34,967 bases of DNA from NCBI GenBank assembly GCA_903822245.1, contig CAIJOE010000008.1, forward strand, positions 1 to 34,967. The letters are read 5' to 3'. A program made the position numbers and the translations under genes. Within the stretch, counting starts at the first letter, position 1. Each line of letters opens with the position of its first letter. Below the pieces are notes generated by a model that saw only the letters and a list, made by a program, of their open reading frames with translations, did not search any database and was not told where the DNA came from. Below are positions 7,769 to 16,286 of this stretch, one piece after another. The DNA is from an uncultured Actinomycetes bacterium (GTDB lineage: Bacteria > Actinomycetota > Actinomycetes > Nanopelagicales > Nanopelagicaceae).

Positions 7769-9550
7769 GTGGCGATAAGAAATCTTCTCAATCTCGAATC
7801 GGTCTCCAAGGCCTTCGATATTCGCCCTCTTCTTTCAAGCGTCTCTTTAGGAATAAATGAAGGTGAGCGCATTGGAATTGTTGGTCGAAATGGTGATGGA
7901 AAGAGCACGCTGCTAAAAATTATGGCTGGCATGGAACCACCTGATTCTGGCCGAGTAGCAAAAGCTGGTGAGGTGAGCATTGGAGTTCTTGGGCAAGTTG
8001 ATACTGCCAAGCCTGGAGCATTGGTTCGCGATGTTGTATTAGGAAACAAAGAGGAACATGAATGGGCGCGCGACTCATCTGTGCGCGAAGTTTTAACCGG
8101 TTTATTCGGCGGCTTTAGTGATGAACTACTTGATCGGGAATTTGAAGCGCTCTCGGGCGGGGAAAGGCGCCGAGTTAATTTAGCTAAATTATTAGTGGGA
8201 GAGTTTGACCTTATTTTGCTAGATGAGCCAACAAACCATTTGGACGTTGAAGGTGTTGCTTGGTTAGCTGAACATATTAAAACTAGAAATAAATTAGCAG
8301 TTGCTGTAATTACCCACGATCGTTGGTTCTTGGATGAAGTTTCAGATCAAATTTGGGAAGTTGTTGAAGGAAATGTTTTGGCCTATGAAGGAGGATATTC
8401 GGCATACGTACTTTCTAAAGCAGAGCGGGCCCGCCAACAATCTGTGGAGTCAGGTAAGCGGGCAATGTTGATTCGTAAAGAATTGGCTTGGCTTCGCCGT
8501 GGCGCACCAGCTAGAACAGCGAAACCAAAATTTAGAATTGAAGCCGCCAACACCTTAATTGAAAATGAACCGCCACCTCGTAATCAAACTGAGCTACTTA
8601 ACTTTGCCGCAAACAGACTCGGCAATACTGTTTTTGAAATTCACCAAGCTTCAATTTCGGCTGGACCAAAGCCAATCCTTAACGACATTTATTGGAATGT
8701 TGGGCCTGGTGATCGAATTGGAATTGTTGGGGTGAATGGTTCTGGCAAAACGACGTTGATGCGCGCGCTACTTCAACAAATAAAACCAACTGCTGGAAAA
8801 ATTGTCACCGGCGTGACGGTTAAGCCAGCGTTTCTTTCCCAGCACTTAGAAGAGCTAGATCCAAAGTGGCGCGTGCTTGAGGCGGTTGAGAAAATTGCGA
8901 ACAACGTTCAACTAGGAAACGGCAAAGAACTTTCAGCAAGTCAGCTCTGCGAACGACTGGGATTTGATGCTGATTCACAGTGGACACCAGTAGGAGATCT
9001 TTCTGGCGGAGAGCGCCGCAGGCTGCAATTAACCCGATTATTGATGGATAGCCCAAATGTGTTGCTACTAGATGAACCAACTAATGATTTTGATGTTGAA
9101 ACCCTCACCGCTTTGGAAGATTTATTGGATTCTTTTGGTGGGACCTTGCTAGTCATCTCCCACGATAGATATTTCCTAGAGCGAGTTTGTGATCGATTTG
9201 TTGGGCTTCTTGGCGATGGCTCACTTCGAGATCTACCCGGTGGAATTGAAGAATATTTGAAGTTAAGAAGCGCCTCACTTTCCATCACAACTCCATCGCA
9301 AGCCAAATCAGGTAAATCCAGTGCCGCCGAGTCTCGGCTAGTAAAGAAAGAAATATCAAAGTTTGAAAAACAACTAGAGCGGGCAGAAGTAGAAATTGCA
9401 TCGTTAGTAAAAGCACAGGGCGATTTAGCTTTTGATCATGAAAAATTAGCAAAAGTAATGGAAGAATTAGCAGCGGCTAAGGCTAAGAAAGATGTGATCG
9501 AAGAAGCCTGGTTAAGTGCGATAACAACGCTTGAAGAGTTAGGGGAGTAA
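7769..9550 (+). CDS. ABC-F family ATPase (Uup-like, two ATP-binding domains)
   Basis: ABC-F proteins have two ABC ATPase domains and no membrane helices. Most act at the ribosomal E-site to relieve stalls or antibiotic binding. Domain 1 has Walker A GRNGDGKST, signature LSGGERRRVNLAKLL and Walker B LILLDEPTNHLD. The linker region contains RRGAPARTAKPKFR, as in Uup-type members. Domain 2 has GVNGSGKTT, LSGGERRRLQLTRLL and VLLLDEPTNDFD. A C-terminal coiled coil (about residues 520-590) is rich in Lys, Glu and Ala and matches the Uup arrangement. All catalytic residues are intact. Starts at GTG 7769 downstream of a leaderless-type -10. The precise subfamily is uncertain; a resistance role is not indicated. 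Confidence 0.92.
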   Translation: MAIRNLLNLESVSKAFDIRPLLSSVSLGINEGERIGIVGRNGDGKSTLLKIMAGMEPPDSGRVAKAGEVSIGVLGQVDTAKPGALVRDVVLGNKEEHEWARDSSVREVLTGLFGGFSDELLDREFEALSGGERRRVNLAKLLVGEFDLILLDEPTNHLDVEGVAWLAEHIKTRNKLAVAVITHDRWFLDEVSDQIWEVVEGNVLAYEGGYSAYVLSKAERARQQSVESGKRAMLIRKELAWLRRGAPARTAKPKFRIEAANTLIENEPPPRNQTELLNFAANRLGNTVFEIHQASISAGPKPILNDIYWNVGPGDRIGIVGVNGSGKTTLMRALLQQIKPTAGKIVTGVTVKPAFLSQHLEELDPKWRVLEAVEKIANNVQLGNGKELSASQLCERLGFDADSQWTPVGDLSGGERRRLQLTRLLMDSPNVLLLDEPTNDFDVETLTALEDLLDSFGGTLLVISHDRYFLERVCDRFVGLLGDGSLRDLPGGIEEYLKLRSASLSITTPSQAKSGKSSAAESRLVKKEISKFEKQLERAEVEIASLVKAQGDLAFDHEKLAKVMEELAAAKAKKDVIEEAWLSAITTLEELGE

Positions 9551-9554
9551 GAAA

Positions 9555-10511
9555 ATTAGCGCTCACTCAAACGTTGCAAATATCGCAAAACTTGAAGCAC
9601 TTGCAGCACTTTCGGGTGTAATGATCGCCTTACAGTCTCGGGCAAATGGTGAACTCTCTCATCGGATCAACAACAGTTTAGAGGCAGCGCTGGTTTCCTT
9701 TGGCTCTGGGTTAATAGTTATCACAATAATTGCCCTTTTTAACCCGAAGATAAAAGCCGGTATTACAAAACTAAGATCATCTGTTCGCGAAAAACAGCTT
9801 CCCAAATGGAATCTTTTTGCTGGAGTATTAGGTGGATCTTTCGTAGCCCTTCAAACCCAAGTAGTTCCACTGATCGGTGTTGCAATTTATTCAGTCGCAT
9901 CAATTGCAGGACAAACTGCTATTTCATTATTTGTAGATCGGATGGGCCTATCTGGCGGGGCAAAAAAACTTATTTCGAAAAAGCGCCTTGCAGCAGCCTT
10001 TATAACCGTTGCAGCAGTATTACTTTCAGTGTGGGATCGTTTATCGGTTACTTCCTTCTCTATTCTTGCAGTGCTCCTTTCGGGATTAGCTGGAGCGCTA
10101 GTTGGAGTACAGCGGGCAATGAATGGTCGAATTAATATCTTCTCGGCGCAGAGTTTCACCACTTCGCTTCTTAATTTCATTATGGGAACAAGTACCTTAT
10201 TGGTCTTTTTAGTAATCAAATCCTTATTTCACGGCCGTGGACTCGTCGCTTTGCCGCACGGCCCTTGGTGGCTCTATACGGGTGGAACTATTGGAGTTAT
10301 TTATATTGCCTTTAGCTCAACCATCGTGCAACACCTAGGGGTATTAACTTTCACACTATTTAGTGTTGGCGGAACTCTTTTAGGTTCGTTACTAATAGAT
10401 ATTTTCGCACCAACCAATGGAACTCATGTAACGTGGTATTTAGTTAGTGGAATATTACTTACTTATTTAGGTGTTTTAACTGGCGGGGAATCAAGAATAT
10501 TTAAACGTTAG
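9555..10511 (+). CDS. DMT-superfamily transporter, YdcZ type (second copy; probable ATT start)
   Basis: This is a paralogue of the protein at 768-1685, with two YdcZ units and about 10 helices (LVGVQRAMNGRIN marks the start of the second). The first ATG (9621) cuts helix 1 in half. In-frame sequence upstream continues the expected helix (LEALAALSGVMIALQSRANGELS), aligning with FLAVFIGALTAVQSRLNGQLS of the other copy. No ATG, GTG or TTG exists between the in-frame stop at 9540 and 9621. ATT at 9555 sits 7 nt after an AGGGGAG Shine-Dalgarno sequence, so I use it. The conservative annotation would be 9621-10511 (296 residues). It lies 4 nt after the ABC-F stop and overlaps the convergent malic enzyme gene by 11 nt. 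Substrate unknown. Confidence 0.8.
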   Translation: MSAHSNVANIAKLEALAALSGVMIALQSRANGELSHRINNSLEAALVSFGSGLIVITIIALFNPKIKAGITKLRSSVREKQLPKWNLFAGVLGGSFVALQTQVVPLIGVAIYSVASIAGQTAISLFVDRMGLSGGAKKLISKKRLAAAFITVAAVLLSVWDRLSVTSFSILAVLLSGLAGALVGVQRAMNGRINIFSAQSFTTSLLNFIMGTSTLLVFLVIKSLFHGRGLVALPHGPWWLYTGGTIGVIYIAFSSTIVQHLGVLTFTLFSVGGTLLGSLLIDIFAPTNGTHVTWYLVSGILLTYLGVLTGGESRIFKR

Positions 10512-11889
10512 TTTTGCCAGCAGCTTTAACTGCTTCAGCCACTTTTGTAACAACATGGGGATCAAAAACGCTTGGAACAATGAAGTTTGCATTTAGTTGC
10601 TCTGTGCTCACACAAGATGCAATGGCTTCAGCGGCGGCAACTAACATCTTGTCAGTGATCTTTGTGATTCGGCCATCTAGTAAGCCTCGGAATATTCCAG
10701 GAAAAGCCAAGACGTTATTGATCTGATTTGGCTGATCACTTCTTCCGGTTGCGACAACCGCTGCATGTTTTCTGGCAAGTACTGGGTCAACTTCCGGGTC
10801 TGGATTTGCTAGTGCAAAAACAATGGAACCAGCAGCCATTGCTGCAACATCACTTTCACTAATTACATTGGGTGCGCTAACTCCAATAAAGGTATCTGCA
10901 CCGACCATCGCCTCTGAGATAGTTCCACTAAATACTCCGGGCGCACAGTTATCCACAAACCAAGTTCGCATAACGTCATCGCCATCTTTATGTTCTTTGA
11001 CCAAACCATCTTTATCAAATCCAATTATTTGCTTAGCGCCGGATGCAACAAGCAGGCGGGCGATAGCTGTCCCAGCTGCCCCAGCGCCACTCATAACTAT
11101 TTTGGCATCAGATAATTTCTTACCAACTAATTTCAAAGCATTGCTGAGCGCAGCTAAAACAACAATTGCGGTGCCATGTTGATCATCGTGGAATACTGGA
11201 ATATCTAAGAGATCTCGCAATCTGCGCTCCACTTCAAAACAACGAGGGGCGGAAATATCTTCAAGATTAATGCCACCATAAACTGGCGCAATTATTTGAA
11301 CAGTGCGAACGATCTCATCAACATCTTGAGTATCTAGGCATACTGGCCAAGCATCAACATCGGCAAAGCGTTTGAAAAGCGCTGCTTTACCCTCCATAAC
11401 GGGCAAGGCGGCTTCTGGTCCAATATTTCCAAGGCCCAGCACAGCTGAGCCATCAGTTACAACTGCCACAGTGTTTCGCTTAATAGTTAAGCGCCGGGCA
11501 TCTGATTTATCTGCCGCAATCGCTTGGGAAATTCTTGCAACACCCGGGGTGTAAGCACGCGAGAGATCATCACGGGTTTTTAGGGGCACCTTTGACTGAA
11601 TTTCAATTTTTCCACCTAAGTGCAGCAAAAATGTTCGGTCACTTACTTTACGGACCGTGATCTGGGGATTCTTAGAGATAGCTGCGGTAATTTGTTCGGC
11701 ATGCTCACCATCAATTGCATCACAAGTAACGTCAATTACTACATGGTCTAGATTTGATTCGACCACATCTAGCGCAGTAATTGAAGCACCAGCAAGAGTT
11801 ATTGCGTTGGTTACAACTGAAACTGGCTGAGCAGAAGGAGGACCTTCAGCTCTAATTGTTATTCCATAGCCTGGACTAGTGGAAGCCAT
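10501..11889 (-). CDS. NAD(P)-dependent malic enzyme with N-terminal ACT domain
   Basis: It decarboxylates L-malate to pyruvate with reduction of NAD(P). The first 90 residues form an ACT-like regulatory domain (GITIRAEGPP then VSVVTNAITLAGASITALDVVE), a fusion common in actinobacterial malic enzymes that suggests amino-acid or other ligand control. The catalytic part follows with SRAYTPGVARISQAIA, VTDGSAVLGLGNIGPEAALP (active-site Tyr/Lys region), EDISAPRCFEVERRL (metal-binding Glu-Asp) and FHDDQHGTAIVVLAAL. The Rossmann motif is GAGAAGTAIA. At 462 residues it is full length. It begins 5 nt after the upp stop, with no Shine-Dalgarno sequence, so it is the second gene of an upp operon. Confidence 0.95.
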   Translation of the reverse strand: MASTSPGYGITIRAEGPPSAQPVSVVTNAITLAGASITALDVVESNLDHVVIDVTCDAIDGEHAEQITAAISKNPQITVRKVSDRTFLLHLGGKIEIQSKVPLKTRDDLSRAYTPGVARISQAIAADKSDARRLTIKRNTVAVVTDGSAVLGLGNIGPEAALPVMEGKAALFKRFADVDAWPVCLDTQDVDEIVRTVQIIAPVYGGINLEDISAPRCFEVERRLRDLLDIPVFHDDQHGTAIVVLAALSNALKLVGKKLSDAKIVMSGAGAAGTAIARLLVASGAKQIIGFDKDGLVKEHKDGDDVMRTWFVDNCAPGVFSGTISEAMVGADTFIGVSAPNVISESDVAAMAAGSIVFALANPDPEVDPVLARKHAAVVATGRSDQPNQINNVLAFPGIFRGLLDGRITKITDKMLVAAAEAIASCVSTEQLNANFIVPSVFDPHVVTKVAEAVKAAGKTNV

Positions 11890-11894
11890 TTTAT

Positions 11895-12533
11895 TTACAC
11901 AACGCCGTAGAGACGATCGCCTGCGTCGCCAAGACCAGGAACGATGTAACCCTTTTCATTCAACTTTTCATCGAGGGCGCCAGTAATAAGTGTGATCGGT
12001 AAATTCTTTCCATCAAAAGCTTTTTCAAGTGCTGCAATACCTTCAGGGGCAGCCAAGATAGTAATTGCAGTTATGTCACGAGCACCTTTTGCTAAGAGAA
12101 ATTCAATTGCAGCAATCAAGGTACCGCCAGTAGCAAGCATTGGATCCAAGATAAAGCACTGACGACCTGTTAAATCCTCTGGCAATCTGTTTGCGTATGT
12201 TGATGGTTGCAGGGTTTGGTGGTCACGAATCATTCCAAGGAAACCAACTTCCGCAGTTGGGATTAGCCTGGTCATGCCTTCAAGCATTCCTAGGCCAGCG
12301 CGCAAAATCGGAACAACCACCGGCTTTGGCTTTGCTAGAACATTTCCTTGTGTCATCGCTACTGGAGTTTTAATCTGAACATTTTCTGTCCGAACCTCAC
12401 GAGTTGCTTCGTAGGCGAGCAAAGTGACTATCTCTTCGGTGAGTGCACGAAAAGTGGGTGATTTTGTTTTTTCATCACGCAAAACAGTTAATTTGTGTGC
12501 AAGGAGTGGATGGTTGGCAACGGTAATTTTCAC
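11895..12533 (-). CDS. upp: Uracil phosphoribosyltransferase
   Basis: It salvages uracil with PRPP to UMP. The 212-residue protein begins MKITVANHPLLAHKLTVLRD and carries PILRAGLGMLEGM, the PRPP-binding loop DPMLATGGTLIAAIEFL, and the uracil-binding C-terminus GYIVPGLGDAGDRLYGVV. All are hallmarks of UPRT. The GTG start at 12533 has no Shine-Dalgarno sequence. TAAGGT lies 7 nt upstream, consistent with a leaderless or near-leaderless transcript. It is divergent from the tadA-associated gene, with a 66-bp gap. Confidence 0.96.
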   Translation of the reverse strand: MKITVANHPLLAHKLTVLRDEKTKSPTFRALTEEIVTLLAYEATREVRTENVQIKTPVAMTQGNVLAKPKPVVVPILRAGLGMLEGMTRLIPTAEVGFLGMIRDHQTLQPSTYANRLPEDLTGRQCFILDPMLATGGTLIAAIEFLLAKGARDITAITILAAPEGIAALEKAFDGKNLPITLITGALDEKLNEKGYIVPGLGDAGDRLYGVV

Positions 12534-12599
12534 AACTCATACCTTACTCGCCCAGCCGAGGTGTAACCTACTTCTAAACGGGCTGAGGGGGTGTTCGCA

Positions 12600-13058
12600 G
12601 TGGCTGATGATTTTGGCGTAATTGCGTGGCACGAAGATGGAATTTGGAATCTGGCCCAACTTACACAGACCCGCGATATTGGGCTGATCATGGATCAACT
12701 AAACGCTCAAGTAACTAATGGTGGGGCGCTAGCTCTAATTTCAGTAGACGAAGATTTTTTTATTGTAATTCGAGCTCTAGGCTCACATATGCAAATGATG
12801 ATTAGTGATGTTACCTATGCTCTTGAATCTGATTTGGCTTCTGACTTAATAGACATGCTAGATCTTCCATTCCCAGAAGAAGATGATGATTCCCAACCAG
12901 GTGGCGATATTGATTTACTTTCAGATCTTGGAATGCCTGCAATGGAACTAGAAGCACTTTGCGATGATCTAGAACTATTTCCTGATGAACAAATTGATGC
13001 GATTGCAGCAAGACTTGGCTTCGGAGAACAATTCTCCAAACTCTATGAACTTCCATGA
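12600..13058 (+). CDS. tRNA adenosine deaminase-associated protein
   Basis: This actinobacterial protein family is found directly upstream of tadA; its biochemical role is not established as far as I know. The 152-residue product is acidic (EEDDDSQPGGDIDLL in the middle), with FGVIAWHEDGIWNLAQL at the start and ALCDDLELFPDEQIDAIAARLGF near the end, and no catalytic motif. The start is set at GTG 12600 because a GAGGGG ribosome-binding site lies 9 nt upstream; the GTG at 12591 would overlap that site. The 3' end overlaps the tadA start by 14 nt, implying coupled translation. Confidence 0.88.
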   Translation: MADDFGVIAWHEDGIWNLAQLTQTRDIGLIMDQLNAQVTNGGALALISVDEDFFIVIRALGSHMQMMISDVTYALESDLASDLIDMLDLPFPEEDDDSQPGGDIDLLSDLGMPAMELEALCDDLELFPDEQIDAIAARLGFGEQFSKLYELP

Positions 13059-13494
13059 TGAAATGGGGCAAGCGTTAGAGATTGCTAAATCTGCGCTCGC
13101 AACAAATGATGTTCCAGTAGGCGCAATAGTTATAGATTCAAATGGCAAAATAATCGGACGTGGCTATAACCGACGTGAAGTCGATCATGATTCCACTGCT
13201 CATGCCGAAATTGTGGCAATGCGTGAAGCATCAAAAGCAATTACAAATTGGCGTTTAGAGGATTGCACAATTGTTGTGACATTAGAGCCATGTGCCATGT
13301 GCGCTGGTGCAATAGCTCAGGCAAGAATTAAGCGCGTGGTCTTTGGTGCTTGGGATGAGAAAGCTGGCGCAGTTGGTTCAGTATGGGATGTCTTGCGCGA
13401 TCCAAGATCACCTCACCGCACCGAAGTAATTTCTGGCGTTCGTGAGGCAGAAGCCGTCGCACTTTTAAATGAATTCTTTACCAAGTTAAGATAA
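13045..13494 (+). CDS. tadA: tRNA-specific adenosine deaminase
   Basis: It deaminates adenosine-34 of tRNA-Arg(ACG) to inosine, an essential wobble modification. The 149-residue protein has the zinc deaminase motifs HAEI (zinc His and catalytic Glu) and EPCAMCAGAI (two zinc Cys), with the TadA-type RVVFGAWDEKAGAVGSVWD following. The start is at ATG 13045 (MNFHDEMGQALEIAK), inside the end of the upstream gene. An ATG at 13063 is also possible. The longer frame back to 12985 adds residues with no counterpart in the family. It is followed 7 nt later by the GDPD gene. Confidence 0.94.
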   Translation: MNFHDEMGQALEIAKSALATNDVPVGAIVIDSNGKIIGRGYNRREVDHDSTAHAEIVAMREASKAITNWRLEDCTIVVTLEPCAMCAGAIAQARIKRVVFGAWDEKAGAVGSVWDVLRDPRSPHRTEVISGVREAEAVALLNEFFTKLR

Positions 13495-13501
13495 TAAATA
13501 G

Positions 13502-14167
13502 ATGTTGATTTATGCCCATCGCGGGGCCTCAGCAGATTTCCCAGAACAATCTAGACAGGCATATTTAGAGGCGATAAAACAAGGTGCAGATGGCTTTGAG
13601 TGCGACCTACGCTTAACTAAGGATCAGGAATTAATTTGTTGGCATGATGCCGACACACTTCGGATGAGCGGTCGAAAAGTAAAGATTGCAGATTCAACCT
13701 TTGAAGAGCTTTCTTTTGCCAAACCACTGTTATTTACCGAACTATTTCGGATTGCTTATGAAAGTGGCAAGAACTTGGCTCTTGAAACTAAGCACCCAGT
13801 TAAAACCGGTGGCGCAGTTGAGAGAGAATTGCTTCGATTAATTTCAGATTCCCATGGAATCACAATCGACGTCATGTCTTTTTCGAATTTGGCAGTGCGC
13901 CGGATCATTAGTGCTGGTTTTTCTGGCGTTAACTTGGTCCATAACAAATTAGGTCTGGCACTAGCCAATTCACCAATTATTGGCCCTGGACTTCATTTGA
14001 TAAAGCAAGATCCCAAAATCGTTGATCGTGCGCATTTAGCTGGCAAGAAAGTTTATGTTTGGACCGTTAATAGTGATGAAGATGTGAAATTCTGCGCAGA
14101 TCTTGGTGTGGACGCGATAATGAGTGATAACCCGGCGCGAGCACGCAAAGCGCTCGGATACGCTTAG
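13502..14167 (+). CDS. Glycerophosphodiester phosphodiesterase
   Basis: It hydrolyses glycerophosphodiesters to sn-glycerol 3-phosphate and an alcohol. The 221-residue GDPD TIM barrel starts with YAHRGASADFPEQS (catalytic His and Arg). It continues with FECDLRLTKD (metal-binding Glu and Asp), CWHDADTL (second catalytic His), LALETKHP, and the C-terminal VYVWTVNSDED and DAIMSDNPARA. There is no signal peptide, so the enzyme is cytoplasmic. The gene lies between tadA (7-nt gap) and pheA (3-nt gap) and is probably co-transcribed with both. Confidence 0.93.
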   Translation: MLIYAHRGASADFPEQSRQAYLEAIKQGADGFECDLRLTKDQELICWHDADTLRMSGRKVKIADSTFEELSFAKPLLFTELFRIAYESGKNLALETKHPVKTGGAVERELLRLISDSHGITIDVMSFSNLAVRRIISAGFSGVNLVHNKLGLALANSPIIGPGLHLIKQDPKIVDRAHLAGKKVYVWTVNSDEDVKFCADLGVDAIMSDNPARARKALGYA

Positions 14168-14170
14168 CCA

Positions 14171-15007
14171 ATGACAACCTACGCCTACCTTGGCCCTTCA
14201 GGGACCTTTACTGAGGCGGCGCTGCGTAAGATCACAACTTCTTCTGACGTCTTAACTCCTTATGCAAATGTAACTGCGGCCCTAGATGCTGTGCGAAATG
14301 GATTGGCAGAAAAAGCACTCGTACCAATTGAGAATTCCGTTGAAGGAGTAGTGGCTAGAACTCTTGATGAGTTAGCAACAGGTGCACCGCTAGTAGTTTC
14401 AGCTGAGACCACCATTCCAGTTTCCTTCGCACTGGTGGTTTTGTCAGAAAATGTTGGTAAGCCAATAAATAAGATTGCCACCCATCCCCACGCTGAATCT
14501 CAATGCCGTTTGTATATTGCTAAGAATCATCCTGGCGCAGAAATGATTGAGACTGCTTCAACGGCTGCTGCAGCAAAAGGTCTGGTAGATGGAAACTACG
14601 ATGCGGCTATTGCAGCAGAGATTGCTGCAGAAAAATATGGGCTAGCTGTTGTGGCAAAAGACATTGGTGATAACACCGGGGCAGTAACAAGATTTGTTGT
14701 TGTTGAAAAGCCGGGTCAACTCCCAGCGGCAACCGGAAATGATCGAACCTCGCTAGCGGCTTTTATTGATATTGACCACGCAGGTGCGCTGCTAGAGATA
14801 TTGACTGAATTTGCTAAGCGAAACGTCAACCTAACTTTTATCCAATCTCGTCCTACTGGGCGCGAGCTTGGGCACTATCACTTCATTATTGACGCTGAGG
14901 GTCATATCAGTGATCCGAAGGTGAATGAGGCAATCGAAGGCGTGCGCGCAATCTGTGAAGATATTCGCCTCTTAGGCTCATACCCACGCGTTGGCGCTAC
15001 TAAGTAA
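14171..15007 (+). CDS. pheA: Prephenate dehydratase
   Basis: It converts prephenate to phenylpyruvate in phenylalanine synthesis. The 278-residue protein is a monofunctional P-protein without a chorismate mutase domain. The dehydratase domain has YLGPSGTFTEAAL at the N-terminus, VPIENSVEGVV, and the conserved TRFVVV motif near residue 178. The C-terminal ACT domain (about 195-275) contains RPTGRELGHYHFIID, the region that binds phenylalanine for feedback inhibition. It starts at ATG 14171, 3 nt after the GDPD stop, with no Shine-Dalgarno sequence. Confidence 0.95.
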   Translation: MTTYAYLGPSGTFTEAALRKITTSSDVLTPYANVTAALDAVRNGLAEKALVPIENSVEGVVARTLDELATGAPLVVSAETTIPVSFALVVLSENVGKPINKIATHPHAESQCRLYIAKNHPGAEMIETASTAAAAKGLVDGNYDAAIAAEIAAEKYGLAVVAKDIGDNTGAVTRFVVVEKPGQLPAATGNDRTSLAAFIDIDHAGALLEILTEFAKRNVNLTFIQSRPTGRELGHYHFIIDAEGHISDPKVNEAIEGVRAICEDIRLLGSYPRVGATK

Positions 15008-15011
15008 AAGA

Positions 15012-15017
15012 TAGAAT
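15012..15017 (+). promoter_or_regulatory. Leaderless -10 element (TAGAAT) for serS
   Basis: TAGAAT matches the -10 consensus at five of six positions and is separated by exactly 6 nt (AAGCAA) from the serS GTG. No Shine-Dalgarno sequence is present, so transcription probably begins at the start codon. Confidence 0.55.
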
Positions 15018-15023
15018 AAGCAA

Positions 15024-16286
15024 GTGATTGATCTAAAAGTACTTCGCGAAAACCCTGACCTGGTTAGAAACTCACAAAAGGTCCGAGGGGAAGATGTTGC
15101 GATTGTCGATCAACTTATAGCCGCCGATGGCCTTGCGCGAACCGCGCTAGCTGAATTTGAAACTATTCGCGCTGAGCAAAACGTTCTTTCTAAAGCTGTT
15201 GGCGCCGCAAAGGGTGATGAGAAAGTAGCGATTCTTGAAAAGGCTAAAGAATTAGCCACTCGCGTGAAGAGCGCTGATTCAAGTAGAGCCGAGGCAGAGG
15301 GCAAAGCCAATGCGCTCGCACTTCAAATCGCAAACATTATTGATCCTAAAGCACCTATCGGTGGTGAAGCAGATTTCGTCGTGATCGAAGAAATTGGCAC
15401 ACCGCGCGACTTTAGTAAAGATGGCTTTGAACCAAAAGATCACGTTGAAATCGGCAAATTAATTAAAGCAATTGATACCGAACGCGGCGCCAAAGTGGCT
15501 GGTTCACGTTCCTATTATTTGACTGGCCCTGGGGCAATGTTGGAATTTGCCCTTGTTAATTACGCGATCGCATCTGCATCAAAAGCTGGATTTATTCCGG
15601 TAATCCCACCAGTCTTAGTAAAACCACATGCAATGGAGGGAACTGGATTTCTTGGCCAGGCAGCAGAGAATGTTTATCACCTAGAAGAAGACGACGTTTA
15701 CTTAGTAGGAACTTCAGAAGTTCCACTCGCTGCTTATCACATGGATGAAATCCTTGATAATCTTCCAATTCGCTATGCCGGTTATTCATCTTGCTTCCGC
15801 CGTGAAGCTGGAACATATGGCAAGGACACCCGTGGAATTATTAGAGTTCATCAATTCGACAAAGTAGAAATGTTTTCCTTTGTTAAATTAGAAGATGCCG
15901 AAGCCGAACACCTACGTCTACTTGAGTGGGAAAAAGACTTCTTAAAGGCGATGGAGATTCCATTTAGAGTTATAGATGTTGCATCTGGGGATCTAGGCGC
16001 ATCAGCAATTCGTAAGTTTGATTGTGAAGCTTGGATTCCTACCCAGGGGACTTATCGTGAAGTAACTAGCACTTCTAATTGCACCGAGTTTCAGGCAAGA
16101 CGCCTAAATATTCGTTACCGCGATGAAAATGGCACAAAGCCAGTGGCCACACTAAATGGCACTTTGGTTGCTATTCCCCGCATGATCGTTGCTATTTTAG
16201 AGAACCACCAGAATGAAGATGGTTCGGTAAATGTTCCGCCAGCCCTTCGCCCATTCTTAGGTGTCGATAAATTGGTGTGTGCGTGA
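15024..16286 (+). CDS. serS: Serine-tRNA ligase
   Basis: It charges tRNA-Ser (and tRNA-Sec where present) with serine. The 420-residue class II synthetase has an N-terminal tRNA-binding coiled-coil arm (about residues 25-105, rich in Ala, Glu and Lys). The catalytic core carries TSEVPLAAYHMDEIL, motif 2 FRREAGTYGKDTRGIIRVHQ and motif 3 LNGTLVAIPRMIVAILENHQ. STSNCTEFQARR supplies the serine-binding Thr/Glu region. The GTG start lies 6 nt after a TAGAAT promoter. The gene overlaps the HAD gene by 4 nt (GTGA). A tRNA-Ser(UGA) gene lies about 850 bp downstream. Confidence 0.97.
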   Translation: MIDLKVLRENPDLVRNSQKVRGEDVAIVDQLIAADGLARTALAEFETIRAEQNVLSKAVGAAKGDEKVAILEKAKELATRVKSADSSRAEAEGKANALALQIANIIDPKAPIGGEADFVVIEEIGTPRDFSKDGFEPKDHVEIGKLIKAIDTERGAKVAGSRSYYLTGPGAMLEFALVNYAIASASKAGFIPVIPPVLVKPHAMEGTGFLGQAAENVYHLEEDDVYLVGTSEVPLAAYHMDEILDNLPIRYAGYSSCFRREAGTYGKDTRGIIRVHQFDKVEMFSFVKLEDAEAEHLRLLEWEKDFLKAMEIPFRVIDVASGDLGASAIRKFDCEAWIPTQGTYREVTSTSNCTEFQARRLNIRYRDENGTKPVATLNGTLVAIPRMIVAILENHQNEDGSVNVPPALRPFLGVDKLVCA

